64,000 bases of DNA from Bremia lactucae (lineage: Eukaryota > Oomycota > Peronosporomycetes > Peronosporales > Peronosporaceae). Position 1 is the first letter of the stretch. Every line of letters begins with the position of its first letter. The position numbers were made by a program, and so were the translations under genes. The notes beneath the pieces are model-generated. The model did not search any database. It saw only the letters and a list, made by a program, of their open reading frames with translations, and had not been told where the DNA came from. This document shows positions 32,700-43,925 of the stretch, in pieces. The stretch covers positions 1,673,671 through 1,737,670 of the forward strand of contig NW_027152031.1 in NCBI RefSeq assembly GCF_004359215.1, written 5' to 3'.

Positions 32700-34320
32700 G
32701 TTTTGTGGGACTTATTACGGTATTTTTATTTGAGGAGTAATCTCTCCAACTGCATCTTGCTGTAGTTACGCAATCAGAGCAATTTCCTCTACGATGGACT
32801 CTCCAGTCAATCTTGGACTTTTCCACAGTCTCGTATTGACATGCTTTTTATATTCCCTTGGATGTTTTTTTCAAAGCAAGCATCCTTGTTTCGATCCACT
32901 CAACTTTTTGAGTCGTCGAACATTGACACCATTGAAGTTCGCCTCAACGACAAAGATGCCATTCAGATCGCTGCATCGATCACGATGCGAAGTAGTGATA
33001 TTTAGCATTTCATACTTGGCGGGACGTGCCAATTTTTGGGCTCTAGGGCTCAAGCTTCGCGACCCATTTGTCTTTGGGTCTCTGAGGTCCCTAAGACCCG
33101 GCTCAGGTAAACCTATCAGCCTTTACGTGCCGAATTCAGGGCTCGAGCAGAGCCTCTGGTTTTCTTAAAGCATGAACTTCATGCTTATGCTCAACATACA
33201 CAAAACCTTGTAAGTTGTATCGTGATTCATCCAATACATTAACAAACACAGGTAAATATGTTTGCTAAAGGTCTTGCAGACGGTCCTGTCAGGGCCCACC
33301 TGTTCTGGATTGAACTAGAGACGCTATACCAAGCGATCTCTGTAACGGAACAGGCTTTCGTCCATTCTAGTGCTTATCATCGAAAAACTCGACCAGAAAA
33401 CGGAGGTCCAGAACCAATAGGCCTCTTGTATATGGAAAGCTAGAAACCTCGCTATTCAAGTTACAAACGATTGAAAATTGCAACCGGTTTAAGAAAACAG
33501 GCCACTACTCCTTTAAGTGTAGTGAACTACGCTCAGTGCGTAGAAACACTCAGTGAAACGATCGATCTCCGGCTAGGTACTGCGAAAGACGTGGATCCGA
33601 CGCCGCCACGAAATCGCAGCGATGAGGCGTATTGTAAGAAAAACGGTCGGGGTCAGTAGGTGCCGAGAGCCCTACTGATCCAGCAACGTCAAGACAATTT
33701 GCAGGCCTTTTTGCTAAAGTTTCTCTCAACACAATCATTGTGTATTTCTGCCCCTGGTCATGAGGGTAACCTCATCCCCTTAAAAATCGAAGTGACAAAG
33801 GACTTGTCTCTTCGCGCCTTAGTTGATTGTGGGGCATCGAACAATTTCATTCGATACGCCAATCGCTAGAAGATCATAGGCTCAAAATTAGTTATGCGAT
33901 ATAACTGTAACGAGGATGACAGAGCGCATTTTATACAATCGCATCTGTAAGAGTAAAAAATGGGTAAATGGTATCCAATAAACGTTAAAAGTACGATGAT
34001 GATTTCATCGCACTGGATTTGGATGACAGAGTTGATGCCATTCTGGGATACCGTGGCTCAGAAAGTACGAGCCATGTATAAATTGGCAGCATCTAATCGT
34101 CACAATATCTGTCTCTTGGAGCGTTCACAAGCGTGTGGGTGTATACGTGGGAGTACAGTGGCCCCTCCCTTGAGGTTCGACTGCTCTTATCTTCAGTTTG
34201 ACGACCCATCACACTGTGGAATTAGATTCCTACGGCTACGCGCAAGCACCGATAGCGTTGAAGGTCCAACATTGTGACGTGGACTTAGTTACCGACGGCT
34301 GTGCAGAAGCATAGGTAGCG
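32700..34320 (+). pseudogene. gag-protease fragment, family A-like
   Basis: After a scrap similar to the accessory region (TGAGGAGTAATCTCTCCA near 32732), capsid sequence reads YLAGRANFWALGLKLRDPFVFG (33015-33080), then ELHAYAQHTQNLV, MFAKGLADGPVRAHLFWIELETL (33258-33326) and GGPEPIGLLYMES. A degenerate knuckle region and the protease motif LSLRALVDCGASNNFI (33806-33853) follow. Frames change repeatedly. Sequence ends in the post-protease spacer near 34320, where the strand switches. Confidence 0.7.
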
Positions 34321-34324
34321 TCGT

Positions 34325-34812
34325 CTAATTCGACGAGCCATCTTAAAAGGGAGTCGCCTTCGACTGCCTTGAACTCAGAGGTTCCGATCTTTGTGCTTTC
34401 GAAGCGACGCGAAAGCGTCGGCCCGCTAGCAGCATGTAACATACTGATGTCTTGGCAGCTTTAACTGCTGAGCACCCTGTTCTCTCAACTTCAGATCTGC
34501 TTGTTAAAAGCTTTGCTGGTGTAGCAAAGTTACTTTGTCTTGTGCTCCATCGAGTTCATGTTGCATAAACTCGGCTATAGCAACATGCTGGTCGAACAGC
34601 ATAGCGCTAAAGGTTGGCCCGCCTACGGTCAAACTCATACGTTACTCTGCGCTCATTTAGAATTACTCAAATGAATGAACCTTTCACGCGTTGCGTTGAA
34701 GCCTCTTCTCAAAGCTGTACGTATCGCCCCTAAAAGCTCGGGAAAAGTATCCTTTCAGCAGAAGCTTAGTCTTAAAAAACTTAAGCGTAGATTGACTACA
34801 AGTTTTGCCAGG
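34325..34812 (-). pseudogene. gag N-terminal fragment on the reverse strand
   Basis: LLRWLVELDDA and SRRFESTKIGTSE read leftward from about 34410, and the coiled-coil gag start lies between there and 34800. It belongs to the LTR at 34813-35091 and meets the + strand fragment head-on near 34322. Confidence 0.6.
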
Positions 34813-35091
34813 TGTAGCGGAGCACATCGCTCCTTAAGTTAGAGGAAGACTTTTGGACTCAAATAGTCACTTAATTCTACTGAACTAATAATGTCTGAAG
34901 TATAAGCTTACTTTATTTACGTTTAAGTAGATTACCAGATCTATCTGGTGGTGGCCATATTACCCATAATTTATGGGTTTTGGACGATATAACCTATTTA
35001 CGATAAAAATAGTATTTTATTTAGGGAGCCGGTATAGCCCTCGGCTTAAACCCGTAAATAATTCGATATCGCCACATACCCGGCCTATACA
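34813..35091 (-). repeat. LTR related to family B
   Basis: On the reverse strand it starts TGTATAGGCCGGGTATG (35091) and ends GATGTGCTCCGCTACA (34813). It is followed by CCTGGCAAAACTTGTAGTC, a primer-site-like word. Blocks such as ACCCATAAATTATGGG and AGATCTATCTGG recall LTR-B. It is the 5' LTR of the truncated reverse element to its left. Confidence 0.6.
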
Positions 35092-35319
35092 GTCTTGGAG
35101 GTGGACGATTTTTTAAGATATAGATATGATTATTGAAAAATAGTACGTATATTGCTATTGTGTGGCCTGTTAACAATTCATTATATTTCTTCAAGAGGAC
35201 TCAGGGCTCGTGACGCAACGTGTTTACTACGGAGCATTTATACTGGCATTGAAGCTTTTCTAACAACTCATCATTTAACGCGGGTGCAAATCGAAATTTC
35301 GCTTTTGCTTTCTACGCGA

Positions 35320-37480
35320 GAAGCTGCTTGCTAAGAAAAGTTTATCTCAAGGTACCTGCATAAAAAACAATTCTCGTGAGACCAAATCCTGTAACCTGAG
35401 TAGCAAGGTCGGGGAGATTTGCCGCAATGAAGGCACTAGCTGGCCTTGATTTTGTATTTATAATTGGTTTGACAACACGTGCGCTTGCTGTGACCTTCTT
35501 GATCACAGGCCCCGCATCTTTGTTTTTGTAGTCCTTGCCCCGTCCTTTCAATGTACTCAAATGCTGACGGATCGCGTTTGGTATTTTTTTATCCTTTTGG
35601 CCGTCCACGTGTAGTCATTGAGGCCGGATTACTTATCGTTGTGCTTGGAATGGATGCGAGGTTATTGAGATCGTGCTCCGGGTTGCGTTGCCTGGAGCTC
35701 TTGCAACTTGGCTATTATGTCTGGATTTTTTTTTCCTGCAGAAGTATCACAGGGTGCAGGGTGAGACTTTGAGGCTTGTTAAGCCACCAGTGCTGGTGAA
35801 AATAATCTTTCTGCAATGTTAATTCCATATTTTGCAGCTTTCGGATTGTATGGGAGCACGGCAATCCTTTGGTGTTTGTGAAATTATAGTGCACTCATCA
35901 TCGTACTCCATTGATTGAGCCTTTTGGGACTGCTTGTAAACCTACAGGAAGGAAAATGTGGTTAATTCATATGTATTGGCTAGTGCTGTACGGAACTGAA
36001 TGCCCTAGGAAGATATGCTTAGTTCGTTAACAGCATGATGCAAAACATTTCTGTTCACATTTGCATAAAAGCTCCTACCACGGCGGACGACAATGTGGGA
36101 ACGATCGATACATCTTTTTCACTGATTCGTTGACACTGCTGTTGAGCTGCCAGTACTAATTTCTCATAAATTGTTAAGTCGCCCATTGAGAATGCGATCC
36201 ATTTTTCAACGCGAGATGTAGCTACATTCCTAAAATGATTCAAATTTTTTATCCTCGCAAAAATATTTTTTGGTGCACAATTTATGTAGATAGCAAATAT
36301 TATTCCTTGAGGAGCATTCAGTTATCTTCGAATTCAATTACAGTGGCTGAGTAATACAGCTCGCACCACTTGTGAAAACATTAAGTCTTCATCTTTTGAG
36401 AAATGGTTATTATTATTTGTCAGCACGTTATTATCAATTTGCCATACCCAAAGAATATTCTCTGCTTGAGGTAGAATCAGAGGTCATATTCCCTTTGTTA
36501 TATATTCTTGCGACACGAATTATTAGAGGACGATTACGCCAGGGGACTTTGACAAATGACACACGTTTTTCAAGACAGAATCGATGGGCCTATTGTCGTT
36601 GTTACTGACGGAGAATGGAATTGATGGCGGCAATCTCTTTGGGTTTTGTGCATGCCACACCCATGACATGTAGAAGTGGCATTTGACACCTGGAAATTTG
36701 TCCGCCCTAAGTACAAATAAAGTACATTTTGAAACAATTTACTCACCTGTTGGTTTTGTTTGTCAAATCCACTATAAAATGCCTTCTGAAGAATCGTTCT
36801 TATCTGTTAAGATACAAGACTTTGGTGCAATTAAAAGGCGTGTAAATTTATTCGACGATTGCTCTCGATCAAATTCATGCCGAATTGCACTTTTTCTCTA
36901 GTGTGTATAGTAGCGCTTCAAGAGGGCTACGCCCAAGGAGAAATTCTTCTCGTTCACGTTTTCTACGCTGTAAATATCTTGTTCAGTGGCCAGAAAAGCA
37001 GGATCTGATCGCACCATAGAGCTTAAAATTATTCGAGGAGGTGCTTCACCTTTTGAAATGTTCAAAATCTGCTGCTTCTGCAACTAGTTTAACGCTCTGG
37101 CTTCCGGAAATGCTGCAAGATTATCGGTTGCCTCATCGTTGTGTGTTGCAAGGACCACACTTACTCTCCATTCTTGCTTCGCATTTTGATTCATTTGGCG
37201 CTGCATAGTGACTTTTCATGAGCAGAAAAGAATACATTTTAATTTTGGCGTATATTTATGCCCTTGCTTCTGTACCCACCACCACGAGCGCAAGCAAGCC
37301 ACACCTTTCAAGATTTTCGGTATCTGTCGTCCTTCGTGCGTAATCTCTTCGTTGTATAACATTCTTGCCACGCAAACGTTCTGATTGCCTCCTCCGCTTC
37401 CTCATGGGTCTCATGAATATGTTCTAGGAGAGAAGCAAGCCGCATGGTGAAGACCGAGCATTAGAGTTGGCGGAGCTGTA
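35320..37480 (-). pseudogene. Mutator-like (MULE) transposase remnant with an intron
   Basis: Read leftward: DIYSVENVNEKNFSLG (near 37000), DLTNKTNR then QMPLLHVMGVACTKP (36775-36640), ILWVWQIDNNVL and FSKDEDL (36455-36390), NHFRNVATSRVEKW and GDLTIYEKLVLAAQQQ (36243-36130), and a basic C-terminal tail near 35600-35400. These fit the MULE/FAR1 DDE transposase order: NKT..R..MPLLH, C.WHI.KNVL, TSRVE. The motif NKTNR|CQMPLLH is split by a 57-bp GT-AG stretch (36690-36746) that restores the frame when removed. Several stops and frameshifts show it is dead. Confidence 0.65.
35325..35685 (-). repeat. Partner of the 31665-32025 repeat
   Basis: Same order of blocks as 31665-32025, with an open reverse-strand frame (35608-35342) rich in Lys (GRGKDYKNKDAG, VIKKVTAS) forming the basic tail of the transposase remnant. 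Together they bracket the 32.0-35.1 kb retroelement fragments. Confidence 0.6.
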
Positions 37481-37545
37481 GCGATGCACACTCTGGAATA
37501 AACTCAAATATTTTGACAGGGTGCCAATACCTTTTACATTATAAA

Positions 37546-38520
37546 GGAGTCGCTAGTGAGCGCTCACTTTTCGCTATTGAGCGCGGACCCTAGCATTTAG
37601 AGCCCTGTAAGTCTCATTGATTGGTCGAAATGGTACTATAATAAAATGCGGTTTTTATCGACGAAAATTTACAGTAAGAAAAATGGCCGGAAATCTCAAA
37701 AATCGGTCATGATAGGCTCAAACAAACATTTACGATAATTAACCACTCAAGGCCTGAGACCTTCCGCCAAATACAGCTGTACAGCGAGGTGGAGTGGTGT
37801 AAGGTGTAAAAACAGAGAACCGATGTTTGTAGATTCCTTGATATCACTCCACCACATTTCCAATTCATTTACATGTTTTTCCGGCTACATTTTTACGTCG
37901 CGAGGTGAAATCGTGACACCCATCTTTTGTAGGGTGCTAACAATTCGCGTGGGTTCGAGCACGGCGATAGACAGCTGAATGACCTTTGTTGCTGTTTTGC
38001 ATTGACGCCGCGATTTTTGGGATGTGCAGAAGGTTCGGCGAAAGGTTCGTGTTGTAAACATTAACTGTTACTTTCACTGTCTAGACTGTCCTTTCCTGCG
38101 TCTCTTCCATTACCTTTCGCCTGGCGATGAGGCAAGAGAAGGCACACCCATTGCTACGAATTGCTACAAATTGCAGTGGCACGCAAACGCTGAACATCAG
38201 GTGCCAACTGCTTTGCCTACCCCGCCTAAAAGCATTTCAGAACAGCAGCTTAAATGACACCGTCTTATCTATTCCTTACACGTCGCTTTGTTTTGAAGGA
38301 CAAAACAAAGCCCTCGTCCTGCGCGAGCATCACCGAAGGTGGTAAATACGCGCTCTTTGATAATTCTATGATGCCCATTGTAAGGTTTGGGATGAATTTG
38401 AAGACGGATATCTTAAAGAGTAAATTAAAGTACCATATCGACCAATTGAAGAGACGTACAGGGTTCTAAAAGCTAGGGTGTGCACTCAATAGCGAGAAGT
38501 GAGCGCTCACTAGCGCCTCC
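37546..38520. mobile_element. DNA transposon with 39-bp terminal inverted repeats
   Basis: The left end GGAGTCGCTAGTGAGCGCTC... (37546-37584) and the reverse complement of the right end GGAGGCGCTAGTGAGCGCTC... (38482-38520) agree at about 36 of 39 positions and contain the perfect palindrome GTGAGCGCTCAC. The 975 bp between them has no intact gene; a reverse-strand run STLQKMGVTISPRDVK near 37975-37910 is the only protein-like piece. Length, long inverted repeats and lack of transposase suggest a non-autonomous element. No clean target duplication was seen (both flanks contain ATTAT). Confidence 0.7.
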
Positions 38521-39477
38521 CTATTATCGTTGATTTCTTATTTTTAGGGTTGTGGCAACTCACTCACTCCCCTACCCTAATTCATTGGCTTAAATACACT
38601 CAAATTGACGTTAGCCAGACATCAATGTTCACTCAATTTAACAAATACTACCACTCAACTCACTACCAAACATATTCACTCAACTCATTACCAATCAATT
38701 TACTTGAAAGGTTAAACAAAGTCAGATTCTTAGGTTTCTAAATCAATCAGCCAATCTCTTATATTGCAAATACTCACAAAAGTAATAAGTTATAGATTTA
38801 TCTCAAACAATGAACGATTTGACTGCACTAGCTGAGTTTGCAAGTCCCTCCTTGATAAGCTAAGAATGCTCTTTTTGCACATGCATTAGCTGAAGGATAC
38901 GCATTAGTAGTTTTACATACTAGACGTGTTGGGAACAAAAAGAAGGCGCAATCAAGGCTTTGATACTCAGTTGTTTAAAAGGTCGACGCACAGAACCATC
39001 CCACAAAAAAGCGCGCCAACAATCCAAAATCTGAGTTTGCGAAAGGAAATATTACTTCTCTTTTTATTTTGATATATCGCGCAGTCTTGGTGGTTAATAA
39101 GCTAAGTTCAAATTATATTGTGTTTGAGCTGAGGCGTATTTAAAGCAATTGATGGATGAGCGGCACGGGTGAGTGATGAGTGATGATTAGTGATGAATAT
39201 TAGCCAATCTTCTAGGGGTGAGGGAATACCATCAAGAGATCCCTTATTATATTAATACAGTTTTAGTTTTTCCTATACTAAGGCCTTAGTATTGATCTTA
39301 AATAGCTAAGACTTCTTACGACGTCCAAAGAAAGGCTTTAATTAGCTAGCGAAAAGTGCTCCATTACAAGTAGGCCGCGATGAAGAAATATTTTGCGATC
39401 TTGCATGGAAATCAATACCAAATAAGTCAGTCGATTACATGCATACAATGCATAAAGCATTTGTTACGTACCTTTGC
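38521..39477. other. Unassigned AT-rich sequence
   Basis: Contains loosely repeated CACTCAACTCA/TTACCA words (38560-38700) and GTGAGTGATGAGTGATGAT near 39170. No gene recognised. Confidence 0.4.
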
Positions 39478-39914
39478 TGTAACGGGGCACTGCGGACTTG
39501 TACTGCTTCTGTACAAGTCCACTTCGCACTGCCTCAGTGCGAGTGGTGCCTCACGTCACTTCGCATACACTAGTACGTGCAGAGGAAGACTATCTTTGAA
39601 ACACTTGCTTTAAAGAAGGTTAAACGATGACTGAATTTTATTTAATTAAGTTCTTCTGCTTCTATCTATTTAATACTAACTTAAATATAATTGAATACAA
39701 ATCATGAAGTAGAGTCTTATCTGTCTCTCTTTGCGCACGTCCAGCGCTGACTGGGCGCGAAGGAAGTAGATATAATGGCCTATATCTGCGAATGGAAAAG
39801 CTGTTCGAATATTACTACAAAAGTAAAATTCTCGAAATTTTATCTACCTTTCATATAATATTTTAATTAATAACCATTAAGTGTTAATTTTATAAGACAA
39901 TACACCCCGTTACA
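39478..39914 (-). repeat. 3' LTR of A2
   Basis: TGTAACGGGGCACTGCGG at the left and AATACACCCCGTTACA at the right. Hairpins with CTTGTAC/GTACAAG are near 39493. It is followed by the reverse-complement polypurine tract TCACCCCTCCCTTAAAC (39915-39931). Confidence 0.85.
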
Positions 39915-40031
39915 TCACCCCTCCCTTAAACGACAATCACGCTGACTGTCATTGGGTAGAGTCATCACTATAAGACCACGTCATTAAAAACGATGTTGAT
40001 CAGTCAGAACCACCATTTTTAATTCTATCGC

Positions 40032-41063
40032 ATGATTAACAAGTCCATGCGGTGTGCGAAAAGTGCGGCGCCTTCGGTTGCGGTTCATGCAGCCGCGGGT
40101 GACGCATTATTGTCTACTGCGGCAGACGTTTTGTCTGCTGCAGAAGCGTTATTTCCTGCAGCAACTCTAAATGTTGCATGTGCACATGGTGAGTCACCAC
40201 GTGAATGTAATCCCTCTATGGAGGTCGACTACGAATGCGAGTCGGACGAAATCGCCGACTCGGGGAGTCGCCTGTTAATCGTCAGGCGGCCGACAATGAG
40301 CCTTTGAATGATGGGGGCTCAATCGGATTGACGTGCTAAAAGCGTTCACTATAGCATGTTGTGGTTCCGACGATGAGGATGATTCCTCATCGCCAGGACC
40401 GTCTCTCGTGCCGTCACCCACACATATATCTGTGCGTGGTGATGTCGATGGCGTAAGCCATCGCAATAAAGTTATTGTGGTGCCCGTGCTTCAGTGGGTA
40501 CCACTCAGGGTGGCGTAGACAATAAAACGTCTCGTCTTGCCCCTGAGAAAAAGCGGTGGCTTTTGATCGAACGGCTTGTCATTAGCTTGTCCGGGGAGGC
40601 AACTTCTCACATAAAATATCCCTTATTTATTGCGACAAAGCTACATGGCCCTGTCCCAGCACGTAGAACTCTCGCGCTAAAGAAGATTTTTATCTCGATG
40701 CTTTTCTTAAGCGTCGATGGTATAGTGGCAACTACAAGCGAGATATAATCTTGCTGATATAAGCCTGGAGCGCGTTTATTCGCAACGTTTAAGACATCGG
40801 ACGCGTAGCCTGGCATCAAAGGCTTAATGCGATTCGCGTTAAGTTTGAGAAACGAACTCCAACCGGTGCAAGGTTTAAATTGCATCGCTTGTCTCGTGAG
40901 GCAGGACTTCCGCGCCTCACGTGAAGTGATCCCTGTCCGTGTTGTGTTGACAACACGAAACGAGCAAAATGGGATGTCTATTCCCTGTCTTCGCCCTGAG
41001 AAAAGGCTCGCATCTCTATCGAGATGCGCGATGCGATTGACGTTTTGCAATCCATTAACATGC
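40032..41063 (+). pseudogene. Antisense accessory gene of A2, 5' part (broken)
   Basis: Transcribed toward pol, opposite to the element. ATG at 40032, 117 bp from the LTR edge. An Ala-rich N-terminus (MRCAKSAAPSVAVHAAAGD, continuing STAADVLSAAEALFPAA) runs to 40307. After a shift come CCGSDDEDDSSSPGPSLVPS and THISVRGDVDGVSHR (40333-40460), LAPEKKRWLL near 40530, then frames ending at AIDVLQSIN near 41055, where the inversion cuts the gene. The rest is at 43340-43925 on the reverse strand. Promoter would lie in or near the LTR. Function unknown. Confidence 0.5.
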
Positions 41064-41065
41064 GC

Positions 41066-41860
41066 TAGGCAGTTCATAAAACTCACGTTCATCAGGCTCT
41101 TACACTTATGCGAAAGCATAAGTTGTACGTAAATCTCAAGAGGCGTATATTCGCCGCAAGCGAAATACCACTTCTTGGGTGCATCGTCGGGTAAACACGG
41201 CGTAGGCGCTGATCCCGAAAAGATCAAGGCAATCACCGACTGGCCAGTTCCAGTCGATGTCAAGGGACTTAAAAAGCTCCTTGGTTAAGTGGCGTACTTG
41301 CACAAGTACTCTCGCAATTATGCAGAGATGACAGTTCATCTCTCTCGTCTCTTGAAAAAAGACAAGAAATGGTTATGGAACGATGATTGTAAGCTTTCAT
41401 TTGAAGCTTGATGCAATCGCCCATCTTGGCAATTGCAGATCAAGCCAGACCATTCCATGTGGTCTGTGACGCCAGCGATTTCGCAATCGGCTGCGCGTTA
41501 ATGGAATACGATACAGACGGCGCGGAGCGCGTCGTCTGTTACAAGTCGTGTCAGCTGCAACCAGCTGAACGCAATTACCCAGTGCATGACAAGGATTTCC
41601 TTGCCATGAAATATGCACTGGTTAAATTTAGCGTCTACCTCCTAGGAGATAGATCGTTCATCGTATATACGGACCATGCGTCGATAGGCACGGCCTGAAC
41701 AGCCCACACCTCTCGCAAAGAATGGCGAGGTGGCTATCCTTCTTCGCGGTGTATAATTTCTCCGACAAATATAAACCAGGACGACTTAATGTCGTCGCGT
41801 TATCACGCCGACCCGATTTCGAGTCGGCAGTGCACTCCGACAGTAAAAGTAATCTTACTG
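41066..41860 (+). pseudogene. pol: RT end and RNase H of A2 (broken)
   Basis: KTHVHQALTLMRKHKL near 41080 and NLKRRIFAASEIPLLGCIV near 41130 end RT. FHVVCDASDFAIGCALMEYD (41451-41513) keeps the CDAS motif that A1 lost, followed by MKYALVKFSVYLLGDRSFIVYTDHASI. A shift near 41695 leads to RLNVVALSRRPDFESA. Confidence 0.75.
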
Positions 41861-42089
41861 TTGCAACACTCACTACGAGTGTTCCGTTATCAACTTTGTT
41901 TGATGACATAAGGAAAGCCTACACAGAAGATACAGATCTTCGGCGTTGAATGAATCATTGATGAATCCATCCAATAAATATTTTATAGATTTACCGGCTT
42001 TATATCGATCGTCATCCGATCGATACACAACACACAACGGCTTACTGTATTACACAGCCGGCGACACTCCACGTGTGTCGTCCCTACTC

Positions 42090-43270
42090 ACAATGATTTA
42101 CGCTTGCCGTCATGAATGAGTGTCACGATGCACCAACAAATGGGCATCGTGGACGTGAGAAAACTAATCTCACAGTAAGTCGCGACTTTTACGGGCCCTG
42201 CCAGTACCAGTTCGAGCGCAAGTACATTCGTGCTTGCGAGGTATGCCAAAGGGTGAAGCCTAGCTCTTTAACCCGTGCACAACTCCAACCTCTACCACTC
42301 CCGGCAGAATGTTGGCAGTCCGTATCTATGGACTTCGTCTTTGGAATTCCTGAAGATGATTACAAAAGTAATAGAATCCTTGTTTTTGTAGACATATTAT
42401 AGCAAGATGGTACATCTTGCTGCAGTACCAGAGTCAATCACGGCTCCGGGCTCCGGGCTGTGCCCGTGTTTTTATCGACACGGTATTCAGACTCCACAAT
42501 TTCCCCCGTGAGCTAGTCTCGGATAAAGATTCACGGTTCACGGTGGAGTTTTGGCAATCCGTGTTCCGATCTCTCAGAACACGGCTGCCAATGTAAACAT
42601 CTGATCCTCCAGAGACGGATGGTCATTCAGAATGCGTCAATCGCGTCTTTGAAAGATGCTTCGAGGTTTCATCCAATCGTATTTGAAGTGGAGCGATTAT
42701 TATTGATGGTCGAATTCGCCATCAACATTCGGTGCATGCGCCTACCATGCAGCCGCTATCCACGAATACCACCCAATTAGAGGAATCCTCCAATTTAAGT
42801 GAGGGGACTCCACGAGCAGAATCAGCTCTAGCTCATGCTTATCACTTGTAGAAATTACCAACGACACGAATGATGTCGATGTCGAAGCAATCGACATCGA
42901 AAGACAGAAACTCAGCAACAGTGTTGACTATGTTTCCAAATAATAAATAGTACCAGCGAGAAATCCCTCGCTGAAGAAGAGAAAGATTTCATGGCAGTTT
43001 GCACAAAGCGCACTGAGAAATATATAACAAATCCGTCAGCAGAGAAAATTCTGTTAGCTCGAGAATCAGTAGTCCGTTTCAAACAGGATTCCATTGCTAA
43101 CAAAGTGGACCGGCAGAAAAGGAACGCAGACAAACATGGACGAGCAAATCTTCTTTCATTTAAAATTCATTATCTAGTACTTCTGTCTACAATAAAAATT
43201 ACCTAAGCATGTAGTCACTAATAAGGGTAGTACTAAACTACTACCCAAGTATGTGAACGCATCCTACGTT
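42090..43270 (+). pseudogene. pol: Integrase of A2 (broken late)
   Basis: A clean frame 42112-42402 holds the complete HHCC zinc region (CHDAPTNGHRG, CEVCQRVKP) and the first catalytic Asp (SMDFVFGIPEDD). Later blocks with the second and third acids (near 42515 and 42610-42650) are shifted, and a deletion shortens the DNA there. The RQKRNADKHGRAN word (43118) marks the C-terminal part; the GPY/F stretch is deleted between about 43240 and 43260. Confidence 0.75.
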
Positions 43271-43339
43271 TTACGCTGGTCGGCTCCGCCCATACCACCA
43301 GTCCGCTGTTTCTTCCGCGGACGGATCTGACCACCCCTT

Positions 43340-43925
43340 TCAAGAATCGCCAACCAGACTTTCATGTTGAGTCTGAAGATTCTCATGCCGAATACAAAGT
43401 TTCTCGAAATCGTGACGAGCTGATGACAGCTTGTCGTGATACTTCCGTTCGTACTCCAACATTGAGTACGCATATTTAGAACGGTCTTCCGAACCGTTCG
43501 ATCCGGTAAGTCTGCACCGTCTGTTCCAACGAGTGACGCTTACCGCGCTCATGATCAAGACCCTCGTCCAATACATGGAGGTAGTGGTGGAGTTTGTCGA
43601 TCTTCGACTCTAGATCCGACACATAGGTCGGATCTGATTTTCCCTCCTCCACCACAACCATAGGTGGATCCCCACGGTGGTCAACGCCTTCTTGTGGAAC
43701 GTACTGTAACGCACCGTGATGTAATAGGGCAGCGAACGAGTTATCTTGTTCGCTGGTGCGGTTATACACCTTCGAATGACAGCTGGGAGCCTCGTTCCAA
43801 GATAGTTGTTGACGTTGAGAGCCTCGTCCGTCAGTATGACGAAATGGATTTGATGGATCAGAAGGTCCATCGGAAAACACGCGCCCCTTGTCCGTCTTTC
43901 CGTCGATGGACGAATACATCGTCAA
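43340..43925 (-). pseudogene. Antisense accessory gene of A2, 3' part (coiled coil)
   Basis: Read leftward: FSDGPSDPSNPFRHTDGRG (from 43880), LLHHGALQYVPQ, then YVSDLESKIDKLHHYLHVL and EGLDHERGKRHSLEQ (43625-43520). After a frame change come MLEYERKYHDKLSSARHDF and RHENLQTQHESLV (43460-43345). Strong a/d heptad spacing predicts coiled coil. The A1 and D copies give aligned words. The first part lies opposite the chromodomain. Unknown function. Confidence 0.5.
43664..43880 (+). CDS. Chromodomain of A2
   Basis: HRDVIGQRTSYLVRWCGYTP then SNDSWEPRSKIVVDVESLV and RQYDEMD: the aromatic-cage and W-E-P positions of chromodomains are all present. The frame is open from 43664 to past the inversion boundary. 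In chromoviruses this C-terminal domain directs integration by reading histone marks. It is separated from integrase by frameshifts in the linker, so it is a preserved domain in a dead polyprotein. Confidence 0.75.

Larger units (their letters stand above)
41066..43889 (+). other. Inverted internal segment of A2
   Basis: The left junction is TGCGCT|AGGCAGTTCATAA and the right junction GCGCCCCTT|GTCCGTC. In A1 the RT word joins smoothly through this point (VFVDTRAVDGNTDVEVRK near 23290-23340), and the chromodomain end GCGCCCCTGG joins GCGCATGTTAATTG (27750-27770). In A2 both joins are broken and the block between them is reversed, the only change needed to restore collinearity with A1. Confidence 0.8.

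Noticed and set aside
36541..36610. Plus-strand word PIVVVTDGEWN resembling the MULE DDE motif (IVTD)
   Set aside because: All other MULE words here are on the reverse strand; a local inversion is possible but chance similarity over ten residues is as likely.
40607..41263. 218-residue reverse frame as a gene
   Set aside because: It spans the inversion junction and is opposite both the accessory gene and RT; similarity to known words appears only in the other frames.
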